A stretch of 64,000 bases of DNA from Anniella stebbinsi (GCA_029215795.1 JARDYH010000004.1:27532001-27596000), one strand, 5' to 3'. Counted from the first letter of the stretch, positions 11,454 to 23,626 are shown. Numbers and translations are program-made. The notes: generated from the sequence alone by a model not told the origin.

Positions 11454-12299
11454 TATTCAGTAATAATTGACCTTGCAGCTACCGAAAAGTTTGATATGAA
11501 CATTTCTTTTCTACTCGGAAGGAAGCTGTTATTTATTCCTTGCTAAAGAAACTGCGAAGTGAGCTGCATTTCACAATCTATGGTTATTGAAAGCAACTTC
11601 CAAATGCCTTGCGGACATTTTTTTAATAATAAGGCAATTCCAAGTCATATGGGGGAAAATCCCTTTAGAAGAAGTTCCTTGCAGCAGTTTTTTTTTTTAA
11701 AAAAATTAGCATACATTTTGAAAGATGTACTGCACTGCAGTCCAATACCACTTGTACATAATTTTAAAATACTTTTTAAATGTAATCTTATACTGCACAA
11801 AAATGAAAACCCTTTCTTCCAAAGCTGCTCTATACTTTTTCTGGGTTGGGATTTCCCACCCTCTAACAAACCAATTTCTTATTCTATTTAGAAGTGTACA
11901 AACTGTTCATATTCTGCTATTGGAAGATCTTTCATTTCATGAATCTACCCATAACTTTTGATGAAAAGTAAACACACTTTTGCAGTTTGAAAGAATCCTT
12001 CTCAGTAGGGTATGAGCTGTCAACCACAAATTTAAAAAAAATGATATTATCTCTAAATACTAAATGAAGTGTGGCTGTAAACTAACCATTCATAATTTTA
12101 ATAACTTCATATATGGGGAAACACCTGTATTATTCTAAATCATAGCTGAATCTATAGCCAAATTCCCTTCTCAAGAACAGAAAAAGAAAAATGGGAAGGT
12201 GCTTCTTTGGCAGAGATAACATCCTATATGGCAGAGATAAAAGACTGTCCAGGCTGCTGCCAAACAAAACCCTTCTCAATATGGAGCTAGTGTGGTGTA
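11454..12299. other. Non-coding, nothing recognised
   Basis: AT-rich; small frames near 11559-11961 overlap on both strands and show no family signature. Confidence 0.5.
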
Positions 12300-12412
12300 G
12301 TCCTGGCATCGGAAGGAGCACAACATAGGTATCAGACGAGCCCCTCTGGGAAGCTTTTTCCACAACTGGGGTGCCACAGCAGAAAAGGCCCTCTTCTTGG
12401 GAGCCAGACAAG
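12300..12412 (-). mobile_element. L2 LINE fragment
   Basis: Matches the L2 copies near 18300 and 27680: a cattc/ttccacaactggggtgccac block with cagcagaaaaggccctcttc. It merges directly into a foldback repeat at 12413. Confidence 0.8.
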
Positions 12413-12545
12413 CCTTCACCAAACTGACACCCTCCAGATATTTTGAGCTTCAATTCTCATCAACCCCAGCTGGTATAGCCAATGGGAAAAACTCTGGGAG
12501 ATGTAGTCCAACATATCTCAAGGGATCCAGGTTGGGGAAAGCTGA
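12413..12545. repeat. F1 foldback repeat
   Basis: caccctccagatattttgag, caattctcatcaaccccagc and gggagatgtagtccaacata. Confidence 0.75.
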
Positions 12546-13149
12546 TTTCGACAATGGAATGCCCACAACAGCACAAAAGGTCAACCCTGCTTTTTATCAT
12601 ATTCCTATCTATACCCCCCCCCCCCGAAAAGTATTCTGATTGTTCTTTTAGATGTAAAATTGAGGTAAGTTAATAATTTCTGGTGTGATTTCTTAGATTC
12701 TCCAATAATCATACTAAAACAAAAAGGCGTTAGAGCTTTCGCTCCGCTTCTCTTTCCCTAAGCAAACCAGTGTTATTTCTTGTTGAAATACAAGAACAAA
12801 TACACACAACAAGTTTTCATCTCTCCCTCTTCAGTTCTTCCACTCCTGTTTGACAAGTCTTGAAAGACGCTGTTAGAAGTTACAAAGGTATAAGAGGGTT
12901 GTTGACTGAGAATGAGAAGCGAATAGGGGTCATTGGCTGCCATTTTCCACTTTGAAAGATAAAGTGGCCATTGGGTCTTCACGAAGCCAGATCCAAGTAA
13001 TGTGTTCCTTGGACTGTTGTCGGGAAGGGCGAGGGAAAGTCTAGTGCTGAGCACCTCTTGTAGCTCCACTGCCTCAGTTCCTATTGAATAACCCAAGAAA
13101 ATGTACCCAAATTGGAAAGCAAACCAGCTAAAGCCAAGGATGCACTACA
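12546..13149. other. Non-coding with C10 run near 12617
   Basis: No recognised gene or repeat. The 107-codon minus frame at 12773-13096 has no recognised domain. Confidence 0.5.
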
Positions 13150-13530
13150 TCTTTGACCTCTCTTACCAGCCTGCCCAGCCACTGAGGTCATCAGATAAAG
13201 CACTCCTGGAGGTTCCACATGGACCTACGGAGATTCCACGTGATTCACTTGGAGTAGAGTGAGCCTCTCTGTGGAACTCCTTTCCTGTTGTTGTCAGGCA
13301 GTTAGACCCCAACGTTGTTTCTTTTCTGGTGCCTGCTGAAGACATTTTTATTTAAACAAAACTTCCCTGATTGATCAGCCATGGTTTTATGGTTATAATC
13401 TCATTTTAAATATTTTAATTCTGTATTTTGATTCTGTTTTCCTCTTTTTTTTCTTTGATGTCCATGACTCAGGAATACTGTTGGATGTTAAGCATTATAT
13501 AAATCTTGAAAATAAATAAAAATAAATAAA
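13150..13530 (+). mobile_element. L2-like LINE 3' end
   Basis: A degenerate end of ORF2 (tgaggtcatcagataaagca; tggaactcctttcctg), then gaagacatttttatttaaac, then a 3' tail gcattatataaatcttg with AAATA repeats to about 13532. It differs from the 18013 copy in its 3'UTR, so it is another L2-type subfamily. Confidence 0.7.
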
Positions 13531-13988
13531 TAATTTACTTTAGCTTACTGGGAATCAGGGGATGCACAAATCGGTATATTTCTCACATGTACTTACTGTG
13601 CAAGTCTATTCCATCCTGTTTCCATACTTTTTAAATGTATTTTTTCTCATTTTGATGCATTTTTTGTGCTTAGACTTGCATGTGAATGTTTCGGAAGAGC
13701 AAAGGCCAGTGGGTGACTGAATTCTAAGCTGTGCATTCATTGATCCGATAGGCAGAGACAGGGTCAGTTTGTATCAAAAATTGCAAAGATGGGCTTCCTC
13801 AAACATCCCTAGTGGGGACCAGCAGAGCAACAAAATGTAATCCAAGATTCGTTGTTGCTATTTTTGTTTTACTTTTGATGGCACAGGTTTAAGTACAAGA
13901 AGACAGTTCTTTGTAGTAGATCAGGGTGCAATTATGATAGATATCACTTGTCTTTCCAAAGAAATGTGTCATGATAAAAAAAAAAGAT
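13531..13988. other. Non-coding, nothing recognised
   Basis: Between an L2 end and a CR1 fragment. Confidence 0.5.
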
Positions 13989-14597
13989 ATTATAGAGCTG
14001 GAAAAAGTGCAGAAAAGGGCAACTAAAATGATTAAGGGACTGGAACATCTCCCCTATAAGGGAAGGTTTCAACAGCTGGGATTGTTTAGCTTGGAAAAAA
14101 TGGAGGCTACGGGGAGACATGATAGAGGTGTACAAAATTATGCATGATGTGGAGACTTTGGATAGGGAGAAATTTTTCTCCCTCTCTCAAAATACTAGAA
14201 CCCGGGGTCATCCCATAAAGCTGATTGGTGGGAGATTCAGGACAAATAAAAGGAAGTACTTCTTCAAACAGTGCATAGTTAAATTATGGAATTCACTACC
14301 ATGAGATGTAGCGATGGCCAGCAATGTGGATGGCTTTAAAAGGGGGTTGGATACATTCCTGAAGGAGAAGGCTATCAATGGCTACTAGCCCTGATGGTTA
14401 TGTGCTACCTCCAGTATCCAAGGCAGTAAGCCTATGTGCACCAGTTGCTGGGGAACATGGGTGGGAGGATGCTGTTGCACCAGGTCCTGCTTTGTTGGTC
14501 CCTGGTCGACAGCTGGTTGGCCGCTATGTGAAGAGAGTGCTGGACTAGATGGACCCTCGGTCTGATCCAGCATAACACTTCTTATGTTCTTATGACA
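13989..14597 (+). mobile_element. CR1 LINE 3' fragment
   Basis: It starts at attatagagctggaaaaagt and includes the C-terminal ORF2 block (14119-14304, [27 protein letters not shown]). It runs to the end signature cttcttatgttcttatg. It is closely similar to the 3' third of the CR1 at 8316-10413. Confidence 0.9.
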
Positions 14598-14883
14598 CTT
14601 TCTTTAACAACTTGAGGTAGTTGTGGCTTTCCTTCATCAGTTTTTTTCCTTCACTGTGAAACTTAACAAGTTGGTTCAAGATGGTGGTGGTGGGAAGTTG
14701 GATTATTATTTCTTTCATTGTGGAACTGTGTCAGGAAACTATTATCATACCACAGAGAGAAAAGACTTGTTAGAAATATCAGATGTGGCAGAGTGTAGGC
14801 AGACAGAAGGAATATCTTTGCTGGGAGATGATTTGGTGGTCGTGATGGGGAGATAGTCTCCTGCTGTGCATGACTGCTTAGAC

Positions 14884-15012
14884 CAACCTTCCTTAACCTG
14901 ATCCCCTCCAGGTGTTTTGGATTTCAACTTCCATTAACCCCAGCCAGTGTGGCCAATAGTCAGAAATGCTGGGAGTTGTAGTCCAAAACATCCCCAGGTT
15001 GGAGAAGCCTGG
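14884..15012. repeat. F1 foldback repeat
   Basis: cctgatcccctccaggtgtt, cccagccagtgtggccaata and gctgggagttgtagtccaaa. A further F1 scrap is at 15140-15205. Confidence 0.82.
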
Positions 15013-15464
15013 CTTAGAATCATGTGCATTCAATCTGCATTCTGCGGCAACTGTATTAAATATTTCTGTTCTGAAGTTCGTTAGCGCTATAAAGAAGCAT
15101 TGAGTGCTCGGTGATTTCTCTAACATAAAGTATGGATGAAGATAAACCAAAGTAGCTCTGTAGTCTAACATATTTGGAGGGCACCAGCGTGGCGAAGGTT
15201 GATATAGAGTTACCAAGCAAAGGGGCATGCCCATTCAGGTTGCCCAATTATTAGTGTGCTACCTCTTTATATGAACAGTCCTACTCATGTAGTAAGTGCT
15301 TTTATATGTGACACATGGAACTTTTAAATGGGCAAGTGTTTTACACAAGGCTGCCATTACATGTCTTTTGGACTTTAGTGGCTACTAAAACAGATCTGAA
15401 TCATACTGTAGTGTCCCTTATATAGTGAACAGCCATTTTGGATAATTCTCCCTGTCCTTTTTCA

Positions 15465-15902
15465 GACCCCAGTTTGCTGGTTTGCATGTAATACTAACCT
15501 TGGTTTGTTGATCTATGCAGGGTATATTAGGCAGATGATTGAATAAGCTATGGTTTGTTTTCTCAGTCCCTGGGTTGTTTGTTACCCTCCTCCTTCATCT
15601 GCTCCCACCCTGTATCCTAACTGCTTTTGCAGCACTGCAGTACTAGCATGTAAAGAGGCTGGATTTTTTTTTTTACTGGTCTTGTCTACTGCCTCTGTAA
15701 ACTGGTGAAACAACCCACAATTCTTGGTTCACACATAATGACAAACCATGCTTTAAACAACTCATAGTTCACAACCCAACAACAAACTATGGGTTCTCTT
15801 TGTGAATTGTTCATGGTTATGGGTTTACACATAATGACAACCCAGGATTCAACAAACCATGGTTAAATAAACCATGGTTGTTGTTATGGGCAAACCAGGT
15901 CA
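15465..15902. repeat. CCATGGTT-rich DNA transposon relic (F6-related)
   Basis: Repeated aaccatgg/ccatggtt and caacccaaca words with ttcacacataatgacaaacc. Resembles 22135-23181. Confidence 0.6.
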
Positions 15903-16279
15903 ATAAGTAACAAATAGGATCTAGTGGATATTGCCCTGCTACTGAGTTGTGCCCACAATCCAATTTGTAGGCAGCTGAAAGTGGTTTAAAATCAGTTCGT
16001 TGTTCTTGGTGTATATACATTCCTCTTGCTTTCACCTCTGGCACACAAATTTCTCTATTCTTTCAAAAAGTCAGAACCCCCCACCCCATTTGACCAGAGA
16101 TGAAATAAGACAAAAGAAATTCATATGTAGCCCATAGGAAGTGCTGCCTCTCTTAAATCACTTTCAATTCTCTTAGAAATGACTGTCTGATTTCACCTCA
16201 AAGGTTAAACTGATTTTATTCTATTTTGAATTACTTGAACTTATTGAAAGTTGGGGAATCAATTCAAACAGCCCTAAAG
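15903..16279. other. Non-coding, nothing recognised
   Basis: No supported feature. The same applies to 15013-15464 apart from an F1 scrap, and to 16766-17273. Confidence 0.5.
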
Positions 16280-16765
16280 CCATGCCCCTGATTTCATTTG
16301 AGCCCTACGCTATTTTGCCCAAACCCAATCTTTTTTGCATTCTCATATAAGAAGGCTTCCAAAGCAGCCAGAAGAAACAAAATGTGACCCCATTTTGCAA
16401 ATACAACAAAAGTGACAAATGGTTTCTTAGCTTGATGGGTAAATATGTAGACTTTGCAGGTACTCAAAAGAAAGAATGTTAGATGTTCGGAGGGGTTCTC
16501 TTTGTTTCTGGGAATTTGTCTCACAGCATGGATACTGGGCATAAACATTCTTTCTTGGGGTGGGATCCAGGATCTGCCTTCCACCAATGGAGGAGACCTT
16601 CCATGAGAGGAAGGCCTCCACTTGTGGAATATGGCCCCCAAGAACTTCCCCCATTTTGAATTTGGCCGCAGGGCCAAAAGAAGTTCCCCACCCATGGAGC
16701 AGAGGATGCTTTCAAAGAAAGGACCGTCCTCTGTGAAATAGGACACATGGCCACCTTATGCGAGC
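16280..16765. repeat. F7 repeat copy
   Basis: Right end aggaccgtcctctgtgaaat and cacatggccaccttat. The interior has an inverted ccttccaccaatggaggaga / ccatgagaggaaggcctcc. A 150-codon minus-strand open frame here has no recognisable homologue and is treated as chance. Confidence 0.5.
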
Positions 16766-17273
16766 TTATTTGAGATCTTAGCTATTTTTGTTTCACCCTC
16801 ATAATTACTGTCATCTCTATATATTAGAATGTTGAGGACTAGAAGAATTCTGCAAATTTTGAAGCAGAAGCAGCAACAGCACTGACAACTGCACTGATTG
16901 ACCGCCTCCTCACAAAGTCACCAAGACACCTCCCTCTGATCTGTAGACCTGTTTTGCTCTTTAAAAATTCATTTTCACAAATGCAATGAGTTGACAAATA
17001 GATAAAAACACAGTCCAATGCTTTTAAATATTTAAAAAATGGGATGGATCATATAGAGCATAAGAGAAGGGGCCGAACCTACTACATAATCTCAAGTTCT
17101 TTTTGTCCTGAATATGGAGAGCTTTGCTAATGTGGGTAAATCCTGATGAAAACTGTACTGAAACGAGAAACTTCCCTGGAATATATGTCATTCAAAGAAA
17201 AGAGAATTGGACTGAAGTAGATTACTAAATGGACTGGAACCTCAATGCCTCATGGATCACCTTCTCCCATGTG

Positions 17274-17469
17274 CAGTGAAGGCTGGTGGCTCTAATGTGA
17301 GTGGGGCAGTGAATCCACTCTGGGTTTCAGTCAGAACCAGTCAGAAGTCCAAAGGAGCTATCCAAGGTGCTTCCACACCTTGGATTGCTCCTTTAGACTT
17401 CTGACTGGTTCTGACTGAAACCCGAAGCTGATTCATCGCTCCTCTCCATCGGAACCACCAGCCTCCACT
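17274..17469. repeat. F2 foldback MITE
   Basis: cagtgaaggctggtggctct to aaccaccagcctccact with the centre ccaaggtgcttccacacctt. Confidence 0.85.
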
Positions 17470-17606
17470 ACCTAGTCATACATCCTGTCCATTCTGGTCA
17501 AGAGTGGAAGTTGTGCTCCATGTTCTCTTCCCTATAAGAAGTGTGAAAGATGGAGCTCTAGGGCAGGTCAGCACCACGGCGGTGGAATTCACTCAATAGG
17601 CAGTCT

Positions 17607-17953
17607 TGGGTCCCCTCTACAAGAATTCGGTTTGATGCCCGGTTGTCCAATTATGTGCATCTTCTCGCAATTACTTTTATGCCTAATCCCTATACGCAGG
17701 AGGCAGTGAAGCGCATTACCGGTTGAATGACACGCACTTTAAAGTGTTTAAATGCGGAGAATCGCTTGTTTACATGTTCATAAGGCGCTTCAACTCCCGC
17801 GGTAAATTAAAACTTGCTATTTAACGTGCATTCGATAATGTGCATAATCGGACAGAAAAAGCGCCTCGACCCCCGATTTGCGCTCCGCTCTTGTAGAGGT
17901 AAAATTTTTAATGCGCCTTGAAAGAGCTTTAAATTACTCTTGTAGAGGCACCC
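17607..17953. mobile_element. Approximately 345-bp MITE with preserved CpGs
   Basis: Inverted ends gggtcccctctacaagaa and, on the reverse complement, gggtgcctctacaagagt. The end motif recurs internally (ctcttgtagaggt near 17888). The sequence has many CpGs (cgcattaccggttg, cccccgatttgcgc), unlike its surroundings, which suggests recent insertion. No TSD could be fixed. Confidence 0.7.
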
Positions 17954-18012
17954 TTGGCTTGCTGCCTCTTTTATCAGTCTTTAGGCATTGGGTGAAGATT
18001 ACTTAATTTCAT

Positions 18013-21000
18013 ATTTATTTATTTATTTATTTATTGCATTTTTATACCGCCCTATAGCCGAAGCTCTCTGGGCGGTTCACAAAAATTAAAACAATGAAAT
18101 CATTTAAAAAAATATAAAACAAACCACAATCTAAAAACACAAAATAACAGACAATATAAAAACACAACCAGTATAAAACCAAGCAGCAGAAATTAATACA
18201 GATTAAAATACAAATTTAAAACAGCAAGGATTAAAATTGAGTTAATTTAGCTGTTAAAATACTGGGAGAATAAAAAGGTCTTCACTTGGTGACGAAAAGA
18301 GTGCAAAATAGGCGCCAGGCTCATTCCACAGCCTGGGGAGCTCATTCCATAGCCGGGGTGCCACAGCAGAGAAAGCCCTCCTCCTAGTGGCCACCTGCCT
18401 CACTTCCTTTGGCAGGGGCTCACTGAGAAGGACCCCTGTAGATGATCTTAGGGTCCGGGCAGGTACATATGGGAGGAGGCGTTCCTTTAGATAACCTGGC
18501 CCCAAGCCGTTTAGGGCTTTAAAGGTTAGTACCAGCACTTTGAATTGGGCCCGGACCTGGACCGGCAGCCAGTGAAGTTGGAAAAGGACTGGCTTAATGT
18601 GATCTCGTTGGCCAGTCCCTGTTAGCAAACATGCTGCCCTGTTTTGTGCCAGCTGAAGTTTCCGGACTGTTTTCAAAGGCAGCCCCACGTATAACGCATT
18701 GCAGTAATCCAAATGAGAGGTTATGAGAGCATGGATAACTGTAGCTAGGCTATCTCTGTCCAGATAAGGGCGCAGTTGGTATATCAGTCTAAGCTGGTAA
18801 AAGGTGCTCTTTGCCACTGAGTTCACCTGTGCCTCAAGTGACAGTTCTGGATCCAAGAGCACCCCCAAACTATGGACCCGATCCTTTAGGGGGAGTGCAA
18901 CCCCTCCAGAACAGGGTGAACATCACCTCGCCGGACAGACGAACCTCTCGCTAACAGTACCTCCGTCTTGTCTGGATTGAGTCTCAGTTTGTTAGCCCTC
19001 ATCCAGTCCATTACCGTGCCCAGACACTGATTCAGAACAGCCACTGCCTCAGCTGGGTTTGATGAAAAGAAAAGGTAGAGCTGGGTGTCATCCACATATT
19101 GATGACATCTCAGCCCACATCTCCGGATAACTTCTCTCAGCGGCTTCATGTATATGTTAAACAGCGTAGGGGATAAAATAGAGCCCTGTGGAACCCCATG
19201 GCTTAAATGCCACGGCACAGAGCAATAATCCCCCAGCACCACCTTCTGAAAATGGCCATCCAAGTAGGAGTGGAACTACTCCAACTCCCAGCCCAGACAA
19301 CCTATCCAGAAGGATACCATGGTCGATGGTATCAAAAGCCACTGAGAGGTCCAAGAGAACCAACAGGGTCGCACTCCCCCTGTCCCTCTTCTGGCAAAGG
19401 TCATCCCACAGGGCGACCAAGGCAGTTTCTGTTCCAAAGCCAGGCCTGAAACCCAATTGAAATGGATCTAGATAATCCATTTCATTCAAGAATGTCTGGA
19501 GTTGTCCTGCAACCACCCGCTCAAGCACCTTGCCCAGGAAAGGAATGTTCACCACAGGCCTATAGTTGTTAACACCTTCCAGGTTCAGGTTAGGCTTTTT
19601 CTTTTCTTTTAACGAGGCCGGCACCACTCCCTCTCTCAAGAAGACATTTACAACCTCCTGGAACCAGCCAGCTGTTCCCTCCTTATTTGATGTAATTAGC
19701 CACAACGGGCAAGGGTCAAACTCACAAGTGGTCGACCGGACTTGGCCAAGCACCTTGTCCGCATCCTCAGGCCTCAATAACTGAAACTCATCCAATAAAA
19801 CTGGATCAGACGGTGCTCTGAACGCCTCTACTAGCAGAGCTGCATTGAGCGTTGTGTCCAAATCAAGACGAATCTGAGCGACTTTATCTTCAAAGTGCCG
19901 TGCAAACTCGTCACAGCGTGCCACCTAGGGTTCCACTATCTCTCGCCCTGGCCTGGAGTGTAGCAGGCCATAAACCACCCGGAAAAGCTCCGCCGGATGA
20001 CACTGTGAAGATGCAATGCTGGTGGAGAAGAACTGTCTCTTTGCCACCCTCACCGCCACAGAGTAGGCTCGATAATGAGCTCTAGCCCGTGTCCGATCAG
20101 ACTCAGCACGAGTTTTCCTCCACCTGCGTTCTAGCCATCTCCCCTTTTGCTTCATTGCCCTCAGCTTAGGTGTAAACCAAGGAGCTGGCCAAGCTCTGCT
20201 CAGAGGGAGAGGGCGCTTGGGTGCGATTGTGTCAACCGCCTGGGTCATCTCTGCATTCCACAGAGCGACTTGGGTTTTGACAGGAGCACCGGCCATATCA
20301 GCAGGAAAATCCCCCAGAGCCCTCTGGAATCCATTGGAGTCCATTAGCCTCCGGGGGCGGAAAGGATGCCGAAAGTCTAAACCTCACTAGAAAGTGATCC
20401 AACCATGACAAAGGGGTAGATGTTAGTTCCCCCACTTTCAGATCACCATCCTCCTGTCCACTTGAGAAAACCAGGTCAAGAGTGTCTCCTTTTGCATGCG
20501 TTGGGCCGATGACATGTTGAGACAGCCCCATGGTTGTCATGGCAGCCATGAAGTCCTGAGATGCTCCGGATGCAGGATCCTTTGCATGGAAGTTGAGATC
20601 CCCCAGGACCACCATCCTGGGGGTCCTCAACACGAGGTCCGAGACAACCTCCGTCAGCTCTGGCAGGGAGACTGTTGGGCAGCGGGATGGGCAGCAGAAT
20701 CCCAAATCTGTCTCGGGTACCCAACACAAAGTACAGACACTCAAGACCAGCACTCGAATGAATAGGAAGCCTAGAGAGGGAGATCATATTTCTATAGACC
20801 ACTGGTGCTGCACCGAGTACTCAGGGGGGCAAAGCTGAGTGAGAGTAACCCCTCCCAGTTCACCCATCCAGGTCTCAGTGATGCATACCAGGTCAGCCCC
20901 CTCATCCACAATCAAATCATGGATGAGGGAGATTTTATTCAGCAGCAGCACCAACCCCAAGAGCAAGCTGGTAAGGCCACCAGGAACTACCCAGTTGGGG

Positions 21001-21120
21001 GAAGAACCAGAAAAGGGGATAGTTGTAAGACAATTACCCCCCTCTTCTCCTCATCTGGCCTGTTTCTGCCCCAACACCATACCTCCCCCTACCCGTGACC
21101 ACAGCTATGTGGGCACCCCC
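18013..21120 (-). mobile_element. L2-clade LINE, nearly full length, inactive
   Basis: A non-LTR retrotransposon on the minus strand. Its 3' end (left side) has an AAATA-type tail after the usual 3'UTR block with ggcggtataaaaatgc and ttgtgaaccgcccagagagc. The coding part to the right carries an APE-type endonuclease followed by a reverse transcriptase (see 18254-20966). The exact 5' edge is uncertain and may reach about 21300. A second copy is at 27466-30066 and fragments are at 12300-12412 and 55592-55955. Confidence 0.88.
18254..20966 (-). pseudogene. L2-clade LINE ORF2 (endonuclease and reverse transcriptase), broken
   Basis: Read right to left. The endonuclease N-terminus is at about 20966-20784 (SLIHDLIVDEGADLVCITETW), and its centre at about 20690-20380 has VVLGDLNFHAKD and the THAKGDTLDLVF segment. 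The RT has NNYRPVVNIPFLGKVLE and VLLDLSVAFDTIDH in 19157-19924, then SHGVPQGSILSPTLFNIYMK and the catalytic YVDD at about 19087-19098. The C-terminal LHWLPVQVRAQFKVLVL block is in 18254-18868. Frameshifts are seen near 20690, 20320, 19240 and 18880, with an in-frame stop at 19925-19927. The protein cannot be made. Confidence 0.88.
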
Positions 21121-22032
21121 TTGCTCCTCTGAGCTCCCCAGGCACATATTAGAAATATATAAATTATACAACAGTATAAAACTTCAAATTGCTGCTGGTT
21201 GCTGGTTGTTAATGGTTTCAACAGGCAGTAGGGTGACTCCTCTGTGCGACGCTAAGTGCAGCGTCGCCGAGGTGCTGCCTCTGGCAAGCTTCCCTTAAAT
21301 AGGTACCTGTAAAGGGGAGGAGCAGCTGGTTAGCCTATTGTAATGCCCATCAGGTGAAGGGGCAGCAGCAGAAAGCAAGCCTCTGCAGCAATAGTCTTCT
21401 TTTCTGTTTTACCTGTGTTGGCTTCTATTGATTTTTGTTTCAATTGCTTTAATCTGTTTTTATTATTTGATATTGTTATTGTTCTGAGCTACCTCAGGGA
21501 TCCATAAAGGGTCAAAAAAGCAGAATGGAAATATCCTAATTTTTTTGTAAAAAAAACCCTACCAATATCACCTCTATCTTTAATAGTGGGATAAACCGTC
21601 TCCTCCAATTTCCTGTTGACTTGCGAGTAGACGATGACAACCAGCCTTTTAAAAATGCTCGCCACTCATTTTCTGTAGCAGCTTTTTCATCTCAGTTGTG
21701 ATCACCTTGTTCACTCGAGTTAATTATGTTTAGATTCTGTGTGTGTTTGCTCATGGTTTCTCTTTTTCTCTTCCACCATCGAAATACCCTTGGCATCGAA
21801 GCTCCATCATCATTGCCATTGCTAGTAGCAACATGCATCTACTTCTTTCTGGTCACTAAGAAACCAGCTCCACCAACAAATCATCAAATGTCTCCCATCC
21901 TCCAGCGGTGGTAATCGCAATAATTTGAGATGACTTTTCATATTTTAAACATGTGTCTAATGTTGTATTCACTTAAATGTGTTTGTTCAATGTTATGCAA
22001 ACACACAGTGATTATTTAGGTGAACTACACTA
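21121..22032. other. Non-coding; possible L2 5' extension and LINE-tail scrap
   Basis: 21121-21300 may be the L2 5' region (CpG-containing gacgctaagtgcagcgtcg forms a small inverted repeat). 21430-21540 looks like a degenerate LINE tail (gagctacctcagggatcc). The remainder is unassigned. Confidence 0.4.
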
Positions 22033-22129
22033 TGAGCCTATCTACACTATAGATATAAAACGTTTTAAACCAATATAAAACGTTTTAAACCAATATAAAA
22101 CATTTTATATCTATAGTGTGGATAGGCTC
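22033..22129. mobile_element. 97-bp minimal MITE (F3 family)
   Basis: Ends gagcctatctacactata and the inverse tatagtgtggataggctc. Between them only repeats of aaaacgttttaaaccaatat. The ends match copies A and B, so this looks like a deletion derivative with an internal duplication. Confidence 0.75.
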
Positions 22130-22451
22130 TTTGACATGGTTCACACAGGGAGTGGGTGGGTGGGGGAATGAATTTTTCCAGTAACAATATATTGTTTCCT
22201 GTCGTAATGCAAAGTGTTTGGGGATGGTTTGGTCTTGAATGGGCAACTAAGACCCATTAACTACTTTACAAACATCCCATTCCTGGGGGAGATGAAAACT
22301 GCTAGAACTGGTTTGTTGATATGGATCAATGCAATGGTCTGCATTTTGGACACTCCTTGAGGAATGAATATGGCAGACTGTCCTGATGAGGGCTGCATTT
22401 CAAAAGTTACTACTACACCACTGGCTGTAATACTGGCATGTAGAGAAACTG

Positions 22452-22452
<1 letters not shown>

Positions 22453-22488
<36 letters not shown>
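22453..22488. repeat. (TTG)n microsatellite
   Basis: A pure run of about 12 TTG/GTT units inside the DNA-transposon relic. Confidence 0.97.
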
Positions 22489-22489
<1 letters not shown>

Positions 22490-22577
22490 TTAAATACCTT
22501 TGTAGCCTGGCAAAACAACCCATGAACAATCCCACAGTTCTGGGTTCTCACATTTTATGACAACCCATGGTTTAAAC

Positions 22578-23004
22578 TAGTGCTGTGCCAAATACTTCCC
22601 TCTGCTTTCAGGAACATTTTCTCTCCCAGGAAAAGAAGAGGAGAATATCAGAGAATTTTCTCCTTGGAGAAAGGTTTCCACATACCTTTTTAAGTGTAGC
22701 TAGCTGTTGAGGGGTCTTCTTTCTACTTTTTTATTCTTCTTGAATGTCTACTGTAGACCATGTGACATCACCCTATTCAATAGGCATTCAGGAAGAACTC
22801 CTGGGCTCCTGCAAGTGCCAGGGTGTTGTTGTTGTTTTTAAATAAAAAATAGAAAGAAGACCCCTCAACAATTGCCTACACTTAAAAAGATATGTGGAAA
22901 TCCTGTCACTCCTCCCCAAGAAGAAAATTCTCCCAAAATAATTGTTTTCCCCACCCTGATGAAATGCCAGAAAATGAAGAACTGAAATTTTCAACTCAAC
23001 ACTA
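22578..23004. mobile_element. 427-bp foldback hAT-type element with 8-bp TSD
   Basis: Flanked by identical GTTTAAAC at 22570-22577 and 23005-23012. The ends are tagtgctgtgccaa and, on the reverse complement, tagtgttgagttga. The interior folds back: ggtcttctttcta near 22712 pairs with tagaaagaagacc near 22850, and tttttaagtgtag pairs with ctacacttaaaaa. It interrupts an older repeat (22135-23181). No protein-coding potential is seen. Confidence 0.88.
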
Positions 23005-23181
23005 GTTTAAACAACCCAGAGTTCATAACCCAACAACAAATCAAGGGTTATCTTGCTGGGTTCTACATTGTTAAGAGACCATAGTTTGTTAGCAGCTGGG
23101 TTCACAAATCATGGCAACCCAGAACTCAACAACCCATGGGTTAAATAAGCCATGGTTTAGTGTTATGTGCGAACCAGATCT

Positions 23182-23560
23182 ATGTGTGCTGCACATGATT
23201 TTTAAATATATAATGTTAAAAACTATTCTATTTTAAGTGAGTTTTATGTTGGATCGAATGCTCTCAGAGAAATTCTTTGTTCCCTGCTTCCTGCCAAGTG
23301 AAGTGAGAGCAGCCTCCTGCTCAAATCTGCTTTTTGTTCTCTGACAAATCAGCAATTCAAATCATTCCACCATTTTTCTGGGGCTCCATATCACAGCCAC
23401 AACTAAAACTTGGCAACTACCCAAAGGCCACTACATGGATCTGTGGCCAAGCTGGGATGTGAATGAAAATCTTCCGCCTGTCTACTGTTTTGTTCCATTC
23501 TCTCATGTTTTATTCTACACCTCTGCAGTTTTGACATGCATTTTCCCCAGGCTGGTCCTC
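23182..23560. other. Non-coding, nothing recognised
   Basis: AT-rich spacer between a DNA-transposon relic and a GC-rich block. Confidence 0.5.
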
Positions 23561-23595
23561 CCATGAAGCAGGGTGATGTCCCTGCCTCATGCAGC

Positions 23596-23626
<31 letters not shown>

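Larger units (their letters stand above)
22135..23181. repeat. CCATGG/CAACCC-rich DNA-transposon relic (F6-related), host of the 22578 insertion
   Basis: The edges are atggttcacacagg on the left and, on the reverse complement of the right, ctggttcgcacata. The interior has repeated aaccatggtt, caacccagaactc and caacaacaaa motifs, like the relics at 15465-15902 and 61697-62222. The sequence runs cleanly through the GTTTAAAC site once the inserted element is removed. No TSD is evident for this outer element. Confidence 0.6.

Noticed and set aside
16294..16746. 150-codon minus-strand open frame
   Set aside because: Overlaps a dispersed F7 repeat; no recognised family.
17274..17469. 8-bp TSD for the F2 copy at 17274
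   Set aside because: Flanks cccatgtg and cctagtca do not match; only the 32602 copy gave a plausible duplication.
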